Below are positions 1-8,467 of a stretch of DNA of 51,356 nt, in pieces. The notes under the pieces were generated by a model. It was given only the letters and a program-made list of their open reading frames with translations, was not told where the DNA came from and searched no databases. Position 1 is the stretch's first letter, and each line of letters opens with the position of its first letter. The DNA is from Chloroflexota bacterium. GTDB taxonomy: Bacteria; Chloroflexota; UBA11872. The stretch covers positions 1 through 51,356 of the forward strand of contig JAPPLN010000119.1 of assembly GCA_028874175.1 (NCBI GenBank), read 5' to 3'. The position numbers were made by a program, and so were the translations under genes.

Positions 1-29
1 TCGAATGAACTGCCGATTGGTGCCAAACG

Positions 30-371
30 ATGGGTCTGCCTGGAACGCCTGACTTCGATGTCGACATACATAAGGCGAAGGAGATGATCGAAAACGGTGA
101 GGTGGGCGTGGTGGACGTCCGCACCCAGTTTCACGCGCCGGCCATGCCAGGCGCCGACTACGTGCCGCTGGACGACATCCTGGCGCGCCCCGCCGAGGTG
201 ATCCCGTCCGGGAAACCGCTGCTGTTCATCTGCAACGTCGGGCAGACCAGCGCCGTCGCCACCCAGATGGCACGGGCGTTGAATGTGACCGAGGCGTACA
301 ACATGGCCGGCGGCATGACCGAGTGGGCCGAGGCCGGTTACGAAACCGAGGAACCACCCGCCGGGCACTAA
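30..371 (+). CDS. Rhodanese-domain sulfurtransferase
   Basis: A 113-residue single-domain rhodanese. The likely sulfur-carrying cysteine is C69 in the loop C-N-V-G-Q-T-S; most active rhodaneses have C-x-x-G-x-R-S, so a Thr replaces the usual Arg. The VVDVR motif (residues 27-31) and the GGMTEWAEAGY ending are typical of the family. It lies 30 bp upstream of a MoeB-type E1 enzyme on the same strand. Rhodaneses often donate persulfide sulfur to a carrier protein activated by such an E1, so a joint role in cofactor or tRNA sulfuration is inferred. No sulfur-carrier protein is visible here. The ATG has no strong ribosome site, and the gene sits at the window edge, so the start could differ slightly. 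Confidence 0.85.
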   Translation: MGLPGTPDFDVDIHKAKEMIENGEVGVVDVRTQFHAPAMPGADYVPLDDILARPAEVIPSGKPLLFICNVGQTSAVATQMARALNVTEAYNMAGGMTEWAEAGYETEEPPAGH

Positions 372-401
372 GCGCCGGCATTACCTGGAAGGTCCCGAAT
401 C

Positions 402-1238
402 GTGTTCACCGTTGAGCAAGTTCAACGCTACAGCCGCCACATGTTGCTGCCCGAGGTTGGGGCGGCCGGGCAGGCGAAGATTCTGAATGCCAAGGTGCTG
501 GCGATAGGCGCGGGCGGCCTTGGATCGCCGGTGCTCTACTACCTGGCCGCCGCCGGGGTGGGCACGCTGGGCGTAGTGGACTTCGACACCGTCGACCGTT
601 CGAATCTACAGCGACAGATCCTGCACCGTGACGACCGTGTCGGCATGCCCAAGACGGCGTCCGCTGAAGCGACACTGACGGGGTTGAACCCGGACGTGTC
701 GGTTGTGCGCCACGACGAGCCGCTGACCTCCGACAACGCGCTGGAGATCCTCGAGCCGTACGACATCGTGGTCAACGGCTGCGACAACTTCCCAACGCGG
801 TATCTCGCGAACGACGCCGCCTACTTCCTCGGTAAGCCGCTGGTGGACGGGAGCGTCATGCGCTTCGAGGGCATGGCGACGGTGTTCGAGCCCGGCACGG
901 GCTGCTACCGCTGCCTGTACCCCACGCCGCCGCCTCCGGAAATGGCGCCGAGTTGCGCCGAGGCCGGCGTGCTGGGTGTTCTGCCGGGCCTGATCGGGCT
1001 AATCCAGGCTAACGAGGTGCTCAAGCTCATCGTGGGCAATGGGACGTCACTGACCGGACGTTTGCTGCTGCTCGATGCCATGGAAATGGAATTCCGTGAA
1101 CTGAAGCTGCGGCGTGATCCTGAGTGCCCAGTCTGCGGGGATGCCCCAACGATCACGGAACTGATCGACTATGAGGAGTTCTGCGGTTTTGCCGGCGGCG
1201 ACACGGCTCCGGCCGCGGTGGAGGCGGTGGCCGTCTAG
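402..1238 (+). CDS. moeB: MoeB/ThiF-type adenylyltransferase (E1-like sulfur-carrier activator)
   Basis: A 278-residue E1-like enzyme that adenylates the C-terminus of a ubiquitin-like sulfur carrier (MoaD or ThiS type). The N-terminus has the family's RYSRHMLLPEVG motif (residues 9-20). A Rossmann nucleotide loop, GAGGLGS, is at 36-42, with the acidic strand end VVDFDTVDRSNLQRQ after it. Two CxxC pairs, C168/C171 and C242/C245, form the structural zinc site. C185 in the segment SCAEAGVLG is the probable catalytic cysteine. The GTG start places the conserved motif at the usual distance. Whether it serves molybdopterin, thiamine or tRNA thiolation cannot be told from sequence; the upstream rhodanese fits any of these. 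Confidence 0.88.
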   Translation: MFTVEQVQRYSRHMLLPEVGAAGQAKILNAKVLAIGAGGLGSPVLYYLAAAGVGTLGVVDFDTVDRSNLQRQILHRDDRVGMPKTASAEATLTGLNPDVSVVRHDEPLTSDNALEILEPYDIVVNGCDNFPTRYLANDAAYFLGKPLVDGSVMRFEGMATVFEPGTGCYRCLYPTPPPPEMAPSCAEAGVLGVLPGLIGLIQANEVLKLIVGNGTSLTGRLLLLDAMEMEFRELKLRRDPECPVCGDAPTITELIDYEEFCGFAGGDTAPAAVEAVAV

Positions 1239-1300
1239 CGGGGACCGTTGGGTCCAATCGCACTCGGTTGGCTGAGGTTTCGGTCGTAGCGACGTAGGCA

Positions 1301-3757
1301 GTGGTTCCGGGCGTATGCTGGGAGCGCCCACTGTCAGGGGGCAATCCGCTGGCTCGACCCGCCAGTCGCACACGTCGTCAGAGCCTCGGCGAGTGGCTCG
1401 CTGCGGAGAATCGTCGCCGCGGCGGCCTGGCCCGTATCTGGCCGCGCCGGGGCGTTCCCCTTGCGCTCGGTCTGACTCTGTGGGTGACCGCACTCGTAAT
1501 GGCCACGACGGTTGCGATGCAGCCGTTCGAGTACGGGGCAACGGTCGTACCGGCTGAGCGCGGCCAGTGGCTGATCGAGAGCGTGACGCCGGGCGGACCC
1601 GCCTGGCGCGCGGGGCTTGGCGCCGGGGAGGTGGTTGCCTGGGATGGCCCCACGGGAGAACCGATTGGGCGACCCGTCGAGCTGAGCGCCGAGATCGGCA
1701 CAGGGGCGCTTGCCGATCCACGGACCAGTGCCGAGATCGCGATCCCAGGTCTCGATCCGGCCGTGCGGGCTACCACGCTGGTGCTTGCGACGGCCTTTGC
1801 GGCCGGCGGCGCGGTTGTCGCCCTCTACGGACGGCGCCGAGTGCTGAGAGCGGCGACCGCCGCCATGTTTGCCGTGGCCATTGCCCTTTCGCTGGGCTCC
1901 GTCGCACCCGACGCCAACGGCGTGCTGACGATACTGGTCTTTGCGGCGACGGGCGCGACTGGCGTCGCCTTGCTGTGGTTTGCGGCTGTCTGTCCCATCC
2001 GTGGACCGGCGTTCATCGTGCCGTACGTTCCGGCTCTGGCGGTTACCGCCCTGGCCGGACCGATCGCGGTGCTGGTGGCGTCATATCAGGGCCGGCCAGA
2101 TCTGTATAACGCGGCCTGGGTCACGGTCGCGATTCTTCCCGCCCTGGGCCTGACGGCGCTTCTCGCGAAGTGCCTGGTCACGCTGCTGGATATCACGTTT
2201 CCACGAGACCGGCGTGTGGCCCGCGTATTGCTGGCGACGTTTCTGACCGCCGCGCTGCCGCCTACCGCACTGTCGCTTGTGCCGGCGGTCGTGAGCGGCA
2301 CCGAGATCCTTCCGTATTCGGTCTCCCTGCTGGCCATCGCGGCAACCGCGCTGGGAGTCGTTCACGTGGCGGTGCCGACCTGGCGCATTCGATTTCAGCG
2401 AGTGCTCCGAACACTTTTCCTGCACGGCGCGGCCTGGATCCTGCTCTTTACGTTTTACGCGCTCCTGGTCGGCGTGATCGGTCGCTACCTGACGGACCGC
2501 GCCGGCGCGCTGCCGGTGGTGTGGACGCTGGCGGCGGCGCTGGTTGGCATCGGTGTGACGGCGCCCTTCGCGCGCTGGGTGGTTCTCCGAGCGTTGTCCG
2601 GTTGGGTGTATCAGGACAGCTATGACACGCAACGGCTGATGCGAACAGCCAGCGCCGCGTTGGCGTCCACCGCCTCCGTCGAACAGCTTGCCGAGTCCGT
2701 GTTGGCTCCGGTGCGTCGTGCGATCGGCCTCGACTGGATTGCCGTAACTCGCGCGGCCCCGCCGCATGACCTGGCGGCCATCGCGTTCAACAGCCTGGCC
2801 CCGACGCCGGACGACGCGCAGGTGCGGTCGGCCGTCGTAGCCGCCGGGGGCGGAGGACGCTCGGAAATCGCCGCCGTCGTCGTTCCGTGCAAGATCGGCG
2901 AGTCGGTGGCGGCCTATGTCGTCGCCTCGATCCGGGAAGAGTCGTTTGGCCTCAGCCAGGCCGATGCCGACCTGCTGGACGCGCTGGCCAGTCAACTCGC
3001 CAGCTTCATGGTGCGCGTGGATCTGTGGGGGCAGCTGCAGGACCGTCTACGGGAGCTCGACGAGACCACGCAGCACTTGCAGGACAGCCAACAGACGTTG
3101 AGCGACCTGTACGACCAAGTCAACGGAATGTTGGAGGCCGAGCGACAACGAATTTCACGCGATCTGCATGATGAGCCACTGCAGAAGCTGGTGCTGCTGC
3201 AACGCGCGTTGCGCTCGGCCGCGCCCGGGCCGTACCGCAGCCGCGATGCTCTCCTACGCCTGGTGGATATGGCTGCCGGCGACCTGCGTGAAATCTGCGA
3301 ACGTCTGCGTCCGCCGGTTCTGGACGACCTGGGGCTGGAAGCGGCGTTGCGCTGGCTTGCGGGCGAGGCCGGGCGAGCCGCGCCGTTCACCATTGACCTG
3401 CAAATCGACGGTACGCCCGACGTTCAGCGACCTGACGCCGACGTGGAGACGAACATCTACCGAGCGGCCCAGGAGGCGTTGAACAATGCGCTCCGGCACT
3501 CACAGGCGTCTCGCGTTCGGATTCGCATGACGCGCGCGGCCGATGCCATTCGATTATCCGTGCATGACAACGGCTGCGGCTTTGCCGCTACGTCGGATCT
3601 GGCCGCGTACGCGGCTACCGGACATCTGGGGCTGGCCGGCCTCCGGGAACGATTCAGCCGGCTTGGCGGTCGTGTGGATGTCGAATCGCAGATCGGAGGG
3701 CCAACCATCCTGACCGTTGAGGCGCCAATGCATCCGGCGGAAGTCGCTCGCACGTGA
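1301..3757 (+). CDS. Membrane sensor histidine kinase with PDZ-like and GAF domains (NarL/DegS type)
   Basis: An 818-residue hybrid-membrane kinase. A first membrane helix (about 52-72) is followed by a PDZ-like segment (about 80-155, with GGPAWRAGLGAGEVV), then roughly eight hydrophobic helices (155-425), a GAF-like region (445-570), a short coiled coil (575-615), the HisKA_3 phosphorylation motif RISRDLHDEPLQ with H623, and a HATPase domain with the N-box EALNNALRHS and the G-box DNGCGF. It autophosphorylates and passes phosphate to the regulator that starts 4 bp inside its end (GTGA overlap). The PDZ fold between the first helices suggests sensing of a peptide or an envelope state, which is inference. 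The GTG start is poorly supported; the first 45 residues are not conserved-looking. Confidence 0.85.
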   Translation: MVPGVCWERPLSGGNPLARPASRTRRQSLGEWLAAENRRRGGLARIWPRRGVPLALGLTLWVTALVMATTVAMQPFEYGATVVPAERGQWLIESVTPGGPAWRAGLGAGEVVAWDGPTGEPIGRPVELSAEIGTGALADPRTSAEIAIPGLDPAVRATTLVLATAFAAGGAVVALYGRRRVLRAATAAMFAVAIALSLGSVAPDANGVLTILVFAATGATGVALLWFAAVCPIRGPAFIVPYVPALAVTALAGPIAVLVASYQGRPDLYNAAWVTVAILPALGLTALLAKCLVTLLDITFPRDRRVARVLLATFLTAALPPTALSLVPAVVSGTEILPYSVSLLAIAATALGVVHVAVPTWRIRFQRVLRTLFLHGAAWILLFTFYALLVGVIGRYLTDRAGALPVVWTLAAALVGIGVTAPFARWVVLRALSGWVYQDSYDTQRLMRTASAALASTASVEQLAESVLAPVRRAIGLDWIAVTRAAPPHDLAAIAFNSLAPTPDDAQVRSAVVAAGGGGRSEIAAVVVPCKIGESVAAYVVASIREESFGLSQADADLLDALASQLASFMVRVDLWGQLQDRLRELDETTQHLQDSQQTLSDLYDQVNGMLEAERQRISRDLHDEPLQKLVLLQRALRSAAPGPYRSRDALLRLVDMAAGDLREICERLRPPVLDDLGLEAALRWLAGEAGRAAPFTIDLQIDGTPDVQRPDADVETNIYRAAQEALNNALRHSQASRVRIRMTRAADAIRLSVHDNGCGFAATSDLAAYAATGHLGLAGLRERFSRLGGRVDVESQIGGPTILTVEAPMHPAEVART

Positions 3758-4410
3758 CCGTCAGACGCCCGATCCGTGTTCTGCTTGTCGACGACCACGC
3801 CATGGTGCGTGAGGGAACTGCTGCGGTCTTGGCGGATGTCTCCGACGTCGAAGTCGTGGGTACCGCCGGCGACGCGGCCGCGGCGGAGCGTGCGTGCCGC
3901 AGCTGTGCACCGGACGTCTGTCTGCTCGACTTCCGCATTCCTGGCGGCGGGCCGGCCCTGGCTCGTCGTCTGGCACACATTGCGCCGGCCACCCGGATTC
4001 TGGTGGTGTCGGCGTATAGCCAGGCGGACTATGTTCAATCCATGCGCGACGCGGGCGTTGCCGGATACGTCCTGAAAGACCTGGATACGGCGGGTCTCAC
4101 TGACGCTGTACGGCAGGTCCACGCCGGACGATCTGTCTTTCAGGAATTGCCGACCGTCGAGTCCGACACGGGCAGCGGTCGGTCGCTGGCGGAGCCGCTC
4201 ACGATGCGCGAACTGGATGTACTGCGACTCGTCGCCGAGGGCGCGTCCAATCGCGAGGCTGCGGCCTCGTTGAGCGTTTCAGCCAAGACGGTAGAAGCCC
4301 ACCTCAGCAGCGTCTACGGCAAGCTGCGCGTTCGCTCACGCACGGAAGCCGTGGTCACGGCGGTCCGCGACGGCATCATCAGCGTAGATCGGTCCAGCGG
4401 CGAGGCGTAG
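3754..4410 (+). CDS. Response regulator, NarL/LuxR family
   Basis: A 218-residue two-domain regulator. The receiver domain (about 7-125) has the acidic pair D13/D14, the phospho-acceptor D59 in CLLDF, and the lysine in LKDL near 107. The C-terminal LuxR-type helix-turn-helix (about 150-210) carries LTMRELDVLRLVAEGASNRE and SVSAKTVEAHLSSVYGKL. It starts within the last codons of the histidine kinase gene, so the two are translationally coupled and form one two-component system. Targets are unknown. The C-terminal 25 codons overlap, on the opposite strand, the end of the next gene. Confidence 0.93.
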   Translation: MTVRRPIRVLLVDDHAMVREGTAAVLADVSDVEVVGTAGDAAAAERACRSCAPDVCLLDFRIPGGGPALARRLAHIAPATRILVVSAYSQADYVQSMRDAGVAGYVLKDLDTAGLTDAVRQVHAGRSVFQELPTVESDTGSGRSLAEPLTMRELDVLRLVAEGASNREAAASLSVSAKTVEAHLSSVYGKLRVRSRTEAVVTAVRDGIISVDRSSGEA

Positions 4411-5382
4411 CGGCGTCTCCTCGAGTTCAATCCTGCGGCGCGCGCTCATCGCTTCGTACACGGCGTCGGCCAGTTGCACGGCGCGCGCACCGTCTTCCAC
4501 CCTGGCCAGCGGCTCGCCATGGCCGGCGACCGCATTCACGAACGCGCGCAGACTCTTGTGCTGTGGCGCGATGGCGTCGAGGCCGGACTTGGGCTTGAGC
4601 CGGCTGGAACGGCCGGCTGTGTGCGATGCGCCGCCGAGCAAGTCGCGGTGCGTGGTCGCGGATACCGCACCGTCCGTTGCCCAGATGCGCCACTCGGAGC
4701 CCTTGGAAGCGCGGCCATATTCGCCGACGATCACCCGTGCCACACCGCCGTTTGCAAAACGGATGCCTGCGCAGACCGTATCGGCGAATGCCGCGCGGCG
4801 CACGTGCCGGCCGCCCAGCGCGTGCACGAAGCGCGGCCTGGAGCGCATGAGAACGCAGGCCAGGTCCAACGCGTGATTGCCTATGAGTCCCAGCACTCCG
4901 CCATGCTCGGCCGTCCCCATCCACGAGCCGTGGAGGGGATCGATTACCGCCTCGATCTGGACGAACGTCGGTCTCGGGATCCGGCCATGGATCATCCGTA
5001 CGCCCGGCGCTTCGCGCCTCCAGAAGTTCAGGGCGACCACGGTCTCGGTCGCGCGTGCATGCGCCAGGACCCGCTGGGCGTCGGGGAAGCGCAGGGCCAG
5101 CGGAGCCTCCAGGAATATCGGCAGGCGGCGCTCCAGCGCCTGGTGCGCCAGCAGCGCGTGGCTGGCAAGAGGCGTTGCCACGATCACGGCATCTACGTCG
5201 GGACGGCGCAGCGCCGCGTTGACGTCGTCAGTCCATGTTGAAGCGCCCAAAACACGAGCGCCTTCTTTGGCTCGCCTGATGTCTACGTCGACCACACAAC
5301 TGACGGATACGCCAGACAGCGTCTGCAGCGTCAGTCCGTGTGCACGACCGGCCTCGCCGTAGCCGATAATGGCAAACTGCAT
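4336..5382 (-). CDS. Gfo/Idh/MocA-family oxidoreductase
   Basis: A 348-residue NAD(P)-dependent dehydrogenase-like protein. The N-terminus MQFAIIGYGEAGRAHG is a Rossmann loop (GxGxxG variant), followed by the family's DVDAVIVATPLASHALLAHQAL region and EAPLALRFPDAQRVL, where family members normally have EKP. The C-terminal alpha/beta domain contains GVLGLIGNHALDLA. An open frame continues upstream to 5517, but only the ATG at 5382 puts the Rossmann strand at the N-terminus, so that start was chosen. Substrate is not identifiable; the family acts mostly on sugars and inositols. It converges on the response regulator and overlaps it by 75 bp, a long antisense overlap for two real genes. Confidence 0.85.
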   Translation of the reverse strand: MQFAIIGYGEAGRAHGLTLQTLSGVSVSCVVDVDIRRAKEGARVLGASTWTDDVNAALRRPDVDAVIVATPLASHALLAHQALERRLPIFLEAPLALRFPDAQRVLAHARATETVVALNFWRREAPGVRMIHGRIPRPTFVQIEAVIDPLHGSWMGTAEHGGVLGLIGNHALDLACVLMRSRPRFVHALGGRHVRRAAFADTVCAGIRFANGGVARVIVGEYGRASKGSEWRIWATDGAVSATTHRDLLGGASHTAGRSSRLKPKSGLDAIAPQHKSLRAFVNAVAGHGEPLARVEDGARAVQLADAVYEAMSARRRIELEETPLRLAAGPIYADDAVADRRDHGFRA

Positions 5383-5592
5383 TCGGGAGCCTTTGGCGTG
5401 GGATTCCCCGGATTCAGCGTACTCGCCGAGCCTTGGCAGCCAGGATCCGAGTGGCTGCCGCGTAACGTTTGGCCGCGATGCTTCGCTCTGTACTCGGAGT
5501 CGACAGAGAAAGTCCAACGGACGAATTGGTCCACCGCATGGATAGCTGTCGTATAGTGAGCATTCCGCTCGACATAACGCTAACTTGGCTTG
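5383..5592. promoter_or_regulatory. Divergent intergenic region with weak -10 candidate
   Basis: The 210 bp between the minus-strand oxidoreductase and the plus-strand LCP gene must hold both promoters. On the plus strand, TATAGT at 5552-5557 resembles a -10 box, about 36 bp upstream of the LCP start. The nearest TTG-type -35 (TTGGTC, 5526-5531) is 20 bp away, too far for a standard sigma-70 promoter. The call is weak; no operator is recognised. Confidence 0.3.
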
Positions 5593-6750
5593 ATGTCGTC
5601 TGACCCTTCCCGCAAACCAGTGTCCGGCCGCGCGAATCGCCTCCGGCGGGCCGAAGTCATCAGCGTCGCATCAGCCGGCGCCGTGTTCGTCATCGTGGCG
5701 GTCCTGGGCGTCATGGTCTGGCTTCGGTCCGGAAACGCGCCGGAGGTCGCCGTTGCTCCGACGCCCACGGTCGCCGTGCCACGGACGCCGGCGCTCACCC
5801 CAGTTGTCAGCGCCAGGGCGTCCCCCTCCTTTTCACCCTCGCCGATAGTGGAAGCGAGTTCCACCCCTGAGGCTCCAAACCCGCTGGACCTGATCGCCGA
5901 CTGGCCTGAAGACCGACCGTTCAGCGTGCTGTTTCTGGGTCTGGACCGGCGTCCGGGCGAAGGAGGCGGTCGAACGGACGCGATCATCCTTGCCCACGTT
6001 GAGCCGCGGGCTCGAGCCGCCACCCTGGTTTCTATTCCGCGCGACATCTGCGTCGCCAACTGCCGGACAGATCCGTTCCGAATCAACTCCGTGTGGCAGG
6101 CCGAGGGTCCCGAGGCACTGCGCCGTCGCGTGGCCAACCTGCTCGGCGTGCAGGTGGACTACTGGGTCACGCTGGACTTCAACGGGTTCAAGCGGCTTGT
6201 CGATTTCTTCGGCGGCGTAGAAGTTGACGTGGAATCGACCATCTACGACCCCTCGTACCCCAACGCAACCGACACGGGCTTCGAGCCGTTCCACGTTGAG
6301 GCGGGTCCCAATCACTTCAACGGGGACAACGCGCTGCGCTACGTGCGCACCCGGCATCAGGACGGCGCATTCGCTCGTGAAGTGCGGCAGCAGCAGATCC
6401 TGCTGGCGTTGGTGGAGCAGGTAATCTCGCCGCAGACTCTTGTCGAATCGCCGGCCTTCCTCAGCGAACTCAGCAACGCATTCGAGTCAAACCTGCCGCC
6501 GGATCTCCTGCCCTCAATGGCCAAGCTGGGGATGCAGATTGGCTCGGCTCGAACCGTGTCAGGCGCGATCCGCCCTGAGGACGGCATGGTGCGCGCGGTC
6601 GTCGCGGACAACGGCGCCTACGTGCTACAGCCCAATGTGCCTCTCATCCATGCTTATACGGCGGACCTGATGCGGCGCAGCGAGTCACTGCCGCCGCCTG
6701 ATGCGGAGCCCCAGGTGGAACTGGCCAACCGGCAGCAGCCGGCCTCCTAG
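5593..6750 (+). CDS. LytR-CpsA-Psr (LCP) family cell-wall ligase
   Basis: A 385-residue membrane-anchored protein. A basic cytoplasmic tail is followed by one transmembrane helix (about 25-45), a Pro/Ser/Thr-rich spacer (about 50-95) and the LCP domain (about 105-300). LCP hallmarks are FSVLFLGLDRR, RTDAIILAHVEP, the arginine-bearing VSIPRD and FNGFKRLVDFFGGVEVDV. LCP enzymes transfer lipid-linked glycopolymers to peptidoglycan or to surface proteins outside the membrane. A TTG three bases upstream is also possible; the ATG is preferred. It ends 4 bp inside the convergent methyltransferase gene. LCP proteins suggest a wall or capsule polymer in this organism. Confidence 0.9.
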   Translation: MSSDPSRKPVSGRANRLRRAEVISVASAGAVFVIVAVLGVMVWLRSGNAPEVAVAPTPTVAVPRTPALTPVVSARASPSFSPSPIVEASSTPEAPNPLDLIADWPEDRPFSVLFLGLDRRPGEGGGRTDAIILAHVEPRARAATLVSIPRDICVANCRTDPFRINSVWQAEGPEALRRRVANLLGVQVDYWVTLDFNGFKRLVDFFGGVEVDVESTIYDPSYPNATDTGFEPFHVEAGPNHFNGDNALRYVRTRHQDGAFAREVRQQQILLALVEQVISPQTLVESPAFLSELSNAFESNLPPDLLPSMAKLGMQIGSARTVSGAIRPEDGMVRAVVADNGAYVLQPNVPLIHAYTADLMRRSESLPPPDAEPQVELANRQQPAS

Positions 6751-7547
6751 GGCCGCCGCGCCACGACGTAGAGTTCCGACGGCTCGTAGGCAACCTCAAG
6801 GAATCGCCGCACCACACTGGCGATCCGCGCCAATTCCTGCCGTGTGTGCAGCAGGCCGTCGGATACATCGTGAATGGCGCGTTCGAGATCCTGGCCGTAG
6901 TCCGAATCGGCTGGTCGCGCCGCGACCCCGCGCGACGCCCGTGAAGTGGACGGGCTGGACGCGCCTTCGTCAGGCGTTGGCGGCTCTAGGTCCAGATCAG
7001 CCAGATCGACCGGCAGACCGCGTTCGGACTCCGGGTTGACCCCGGCTGAGACCGTTTCCAGTCCCGAGCCGGTGGTTAGGAATTCGATCAGTTCCCAGTC
7101 GTACGGTCGCACGTGGGTTGGATCGCGCCAGAACTCGTGGGCCAAGGTGGGAAGGCTGCCCGGGTTGAGGGTGGCGATGACGAGCCTGCCGCCGGGCCGC
7201 AGCCGGTCCGCGGCAAGGCGAACCAATGCCTCGGCCTCCCGCACCGCCAAGTGCTCGATGACGTGGAACGCGGTGATCGAGTCGTAGCGGTCGGGGGTGC
7301 TTTGCAGGAAGTCCAGCGCGTCTGCCTCGCGCACCGGCAGTCCGTGCGCCTCGGCAAGCATGGCTTGATCGTGATCGAGACCGAGCACGCGGTGGCCAGC
7401 CTCGGCGGCAGCCCTCAGAAACTCGCCTCGTCCACAGCCCAGGTCCAGCAGGTCGCCGGGTTCGGGGATGAACCGCAGGTACCAGGCGCGTGCCCGCCGC
7501 ACGGTTTCCGGCGCGAACCCGCGTTGTGCGTACCAGTCGGCGCCCAT
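6747..7547 (-). CDS. Class I SAM-dependent methyltransferase
   Basis: A 266-residue protein with a class I methyltransferase core in its first 170 residues. Motif I is LLDLGCGRGEF (33-43). The acidic end of strand 2 lies in VLGLDHD. The ITAFHVIEHLAVRE motif and RLRPGGRLVIAT follow. The H-V-I-E-H element is typical of UbiG/BioC-like and glycan-associated methyltransferases. The C-terminal third (about 175-266) is a Pro/Ser/Asp-rich linker followed by a probable helical segment and is not recognised. Substrate is unknown. The gene is convergent with the LCP gene (4 bp overlap), which may hint at a surface-glycan role, but they are not co-transcribed. Confidence 0.85.
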   Translation of the reverse strand: MGADWYAQRGFAPETVRRARAWYLRFIPEPGDLLDLGCGRGEFLRAAAEAGHRVLGLDHDQAMLAEAHGLPVREADALDFLQSTPDRYDSITAFHVIEHLAVREAEALVRLAADRLRPGGRLVIATLNPGSLPTLAHEFWRDPTHVRPYDWELIEFLTTGSGLETVSAGVNPESERGLPVDLADLDLEPPTPDEGASSPSTSRASRGVAARPADSDYGQDLERAIHDVSDGLLHTRQELARIASVVRRFLEVAYEPSELYVVARRP

Positions 7548-7646
7548 ACGCTGCCAGCCTCTCCGCGTGCCGGGCCGCAGGCTAGCATCGGATTCCGTGG
7601 GTCACCTTAGAATGCCTGTCGGACGACCTACCCGGCGGCTGGCGCT

Positions 7647-8453
7647 ATGAACGACGACGTTGAGATCTTCTCGATCGGAACGGAACTCGTTTCCGGCCTT
7701 GTGCTGGACACCAACTCGCATTGGCTGGCGGGCGAAGTCTCGGTCGCCGGCGGCGACGTTCGTCGAATTACGGCGCTGGCCGACGACCTCGACGCGCTCG
7801 TCGCGGAGTTGCGCGCCGCCGTGGCGCGCAAGGCGCGGGTAATCCTCACAACCGGCGGCCTCGGTCCAACGCCAGACGACATGACGGTGGACGCTATTGC
7901 CGCTGTCGCCGATAGCGACATTCACACCCCGTTCGAGGTCATCGAAGACTACGCCCAGCGACGAAACATGACGATCGAAGAGGTTTCGGTGCCGCCGCGC
8001 CTCAAGATGGGGTCGATCCCGCGGGCGTCGACTGTGCACCTCAACCCGGTTGGGTGGGCGCCGTGCTTCTCAACGGTTATTGATGAGACGACCATCTGGT
8101 CGATGCCCGGGCCACCGCGCGAAGTTGAAGGGTGCTTCGAGACGCACATCCGGCCGGCGCTGCACGGACTGTTCTCCTCCCAAACCGCTCGCATGCGCGT
8201 GTTCATCGACTCGTTTGAATCCGAGACTTCGCCATTCATGCAGCGGGTGATGCGCGAAGTTCCCGTCGCCTATCTGAAGGCCTACGTGGGACAGTCGCGT
8301 GTGAATGGCCTGCCGGTTGACATCGTGGTTCGCAGCACCGAGGGCGGCGATCCCAAGGTCCAGCTGGATGCCGCCTACGACCTCTTCTGCGCCATCGCCG
8401 CCGAGGCCGGGAAAACCGTGACGCTGGAACCAACGGCGCCGCTGCGGGACTGA
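7647..8453 (+). CDS. CinA-like molybdopterin-binding domain protein
   Basis: A 268-residue protein matching the N-terminal CinA/MoaB-like (MoCF_biosynth) domain. Motifs are IFSIGTELVSG with DTNSHWLA near the N-terminus, TTGGLGPTPDDMT (68-80), and MPGPPREV near 152. The C-terminal nicotinamide-nucleotide deamidase domain of full CinA (about 400 residues in total) is absent. The remaining C-terminal part looks like the middle CinA region. Members of this short form are annotated as competence/damage-inducible proteins or as FAD/ADP-ribose pyrophosphatases; the exact activity here is open. It ends 14 bp before the next gene on the same strand. Confidence 0.85.
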   Translation: MNDDVEIFSIGTELVSGLVLDTNSHWLAGEVSVAGGDVRRITALADDLDALVAELRAAVARKARVILTTGGLGPTPDDMTVDAIAAVADSDIHTPFEVIEDYAQRRNMTIEEVSVPPRLKMGSIPRASTVHLNPVGWAPCFSTVIDETTIWSMPGPPREVEGCFETHIRPALHGLFSSQTARMRVFIDSFESETSPFMQRVMREVPVAYLKAYVGQSRVNGLPVDIVVRSTEGGDPKVQLDAAYDLFCAIAAEAGKTVTLEPTAPLRD

Positions 8454-8467
8454 CCAGGCCGGAGACG

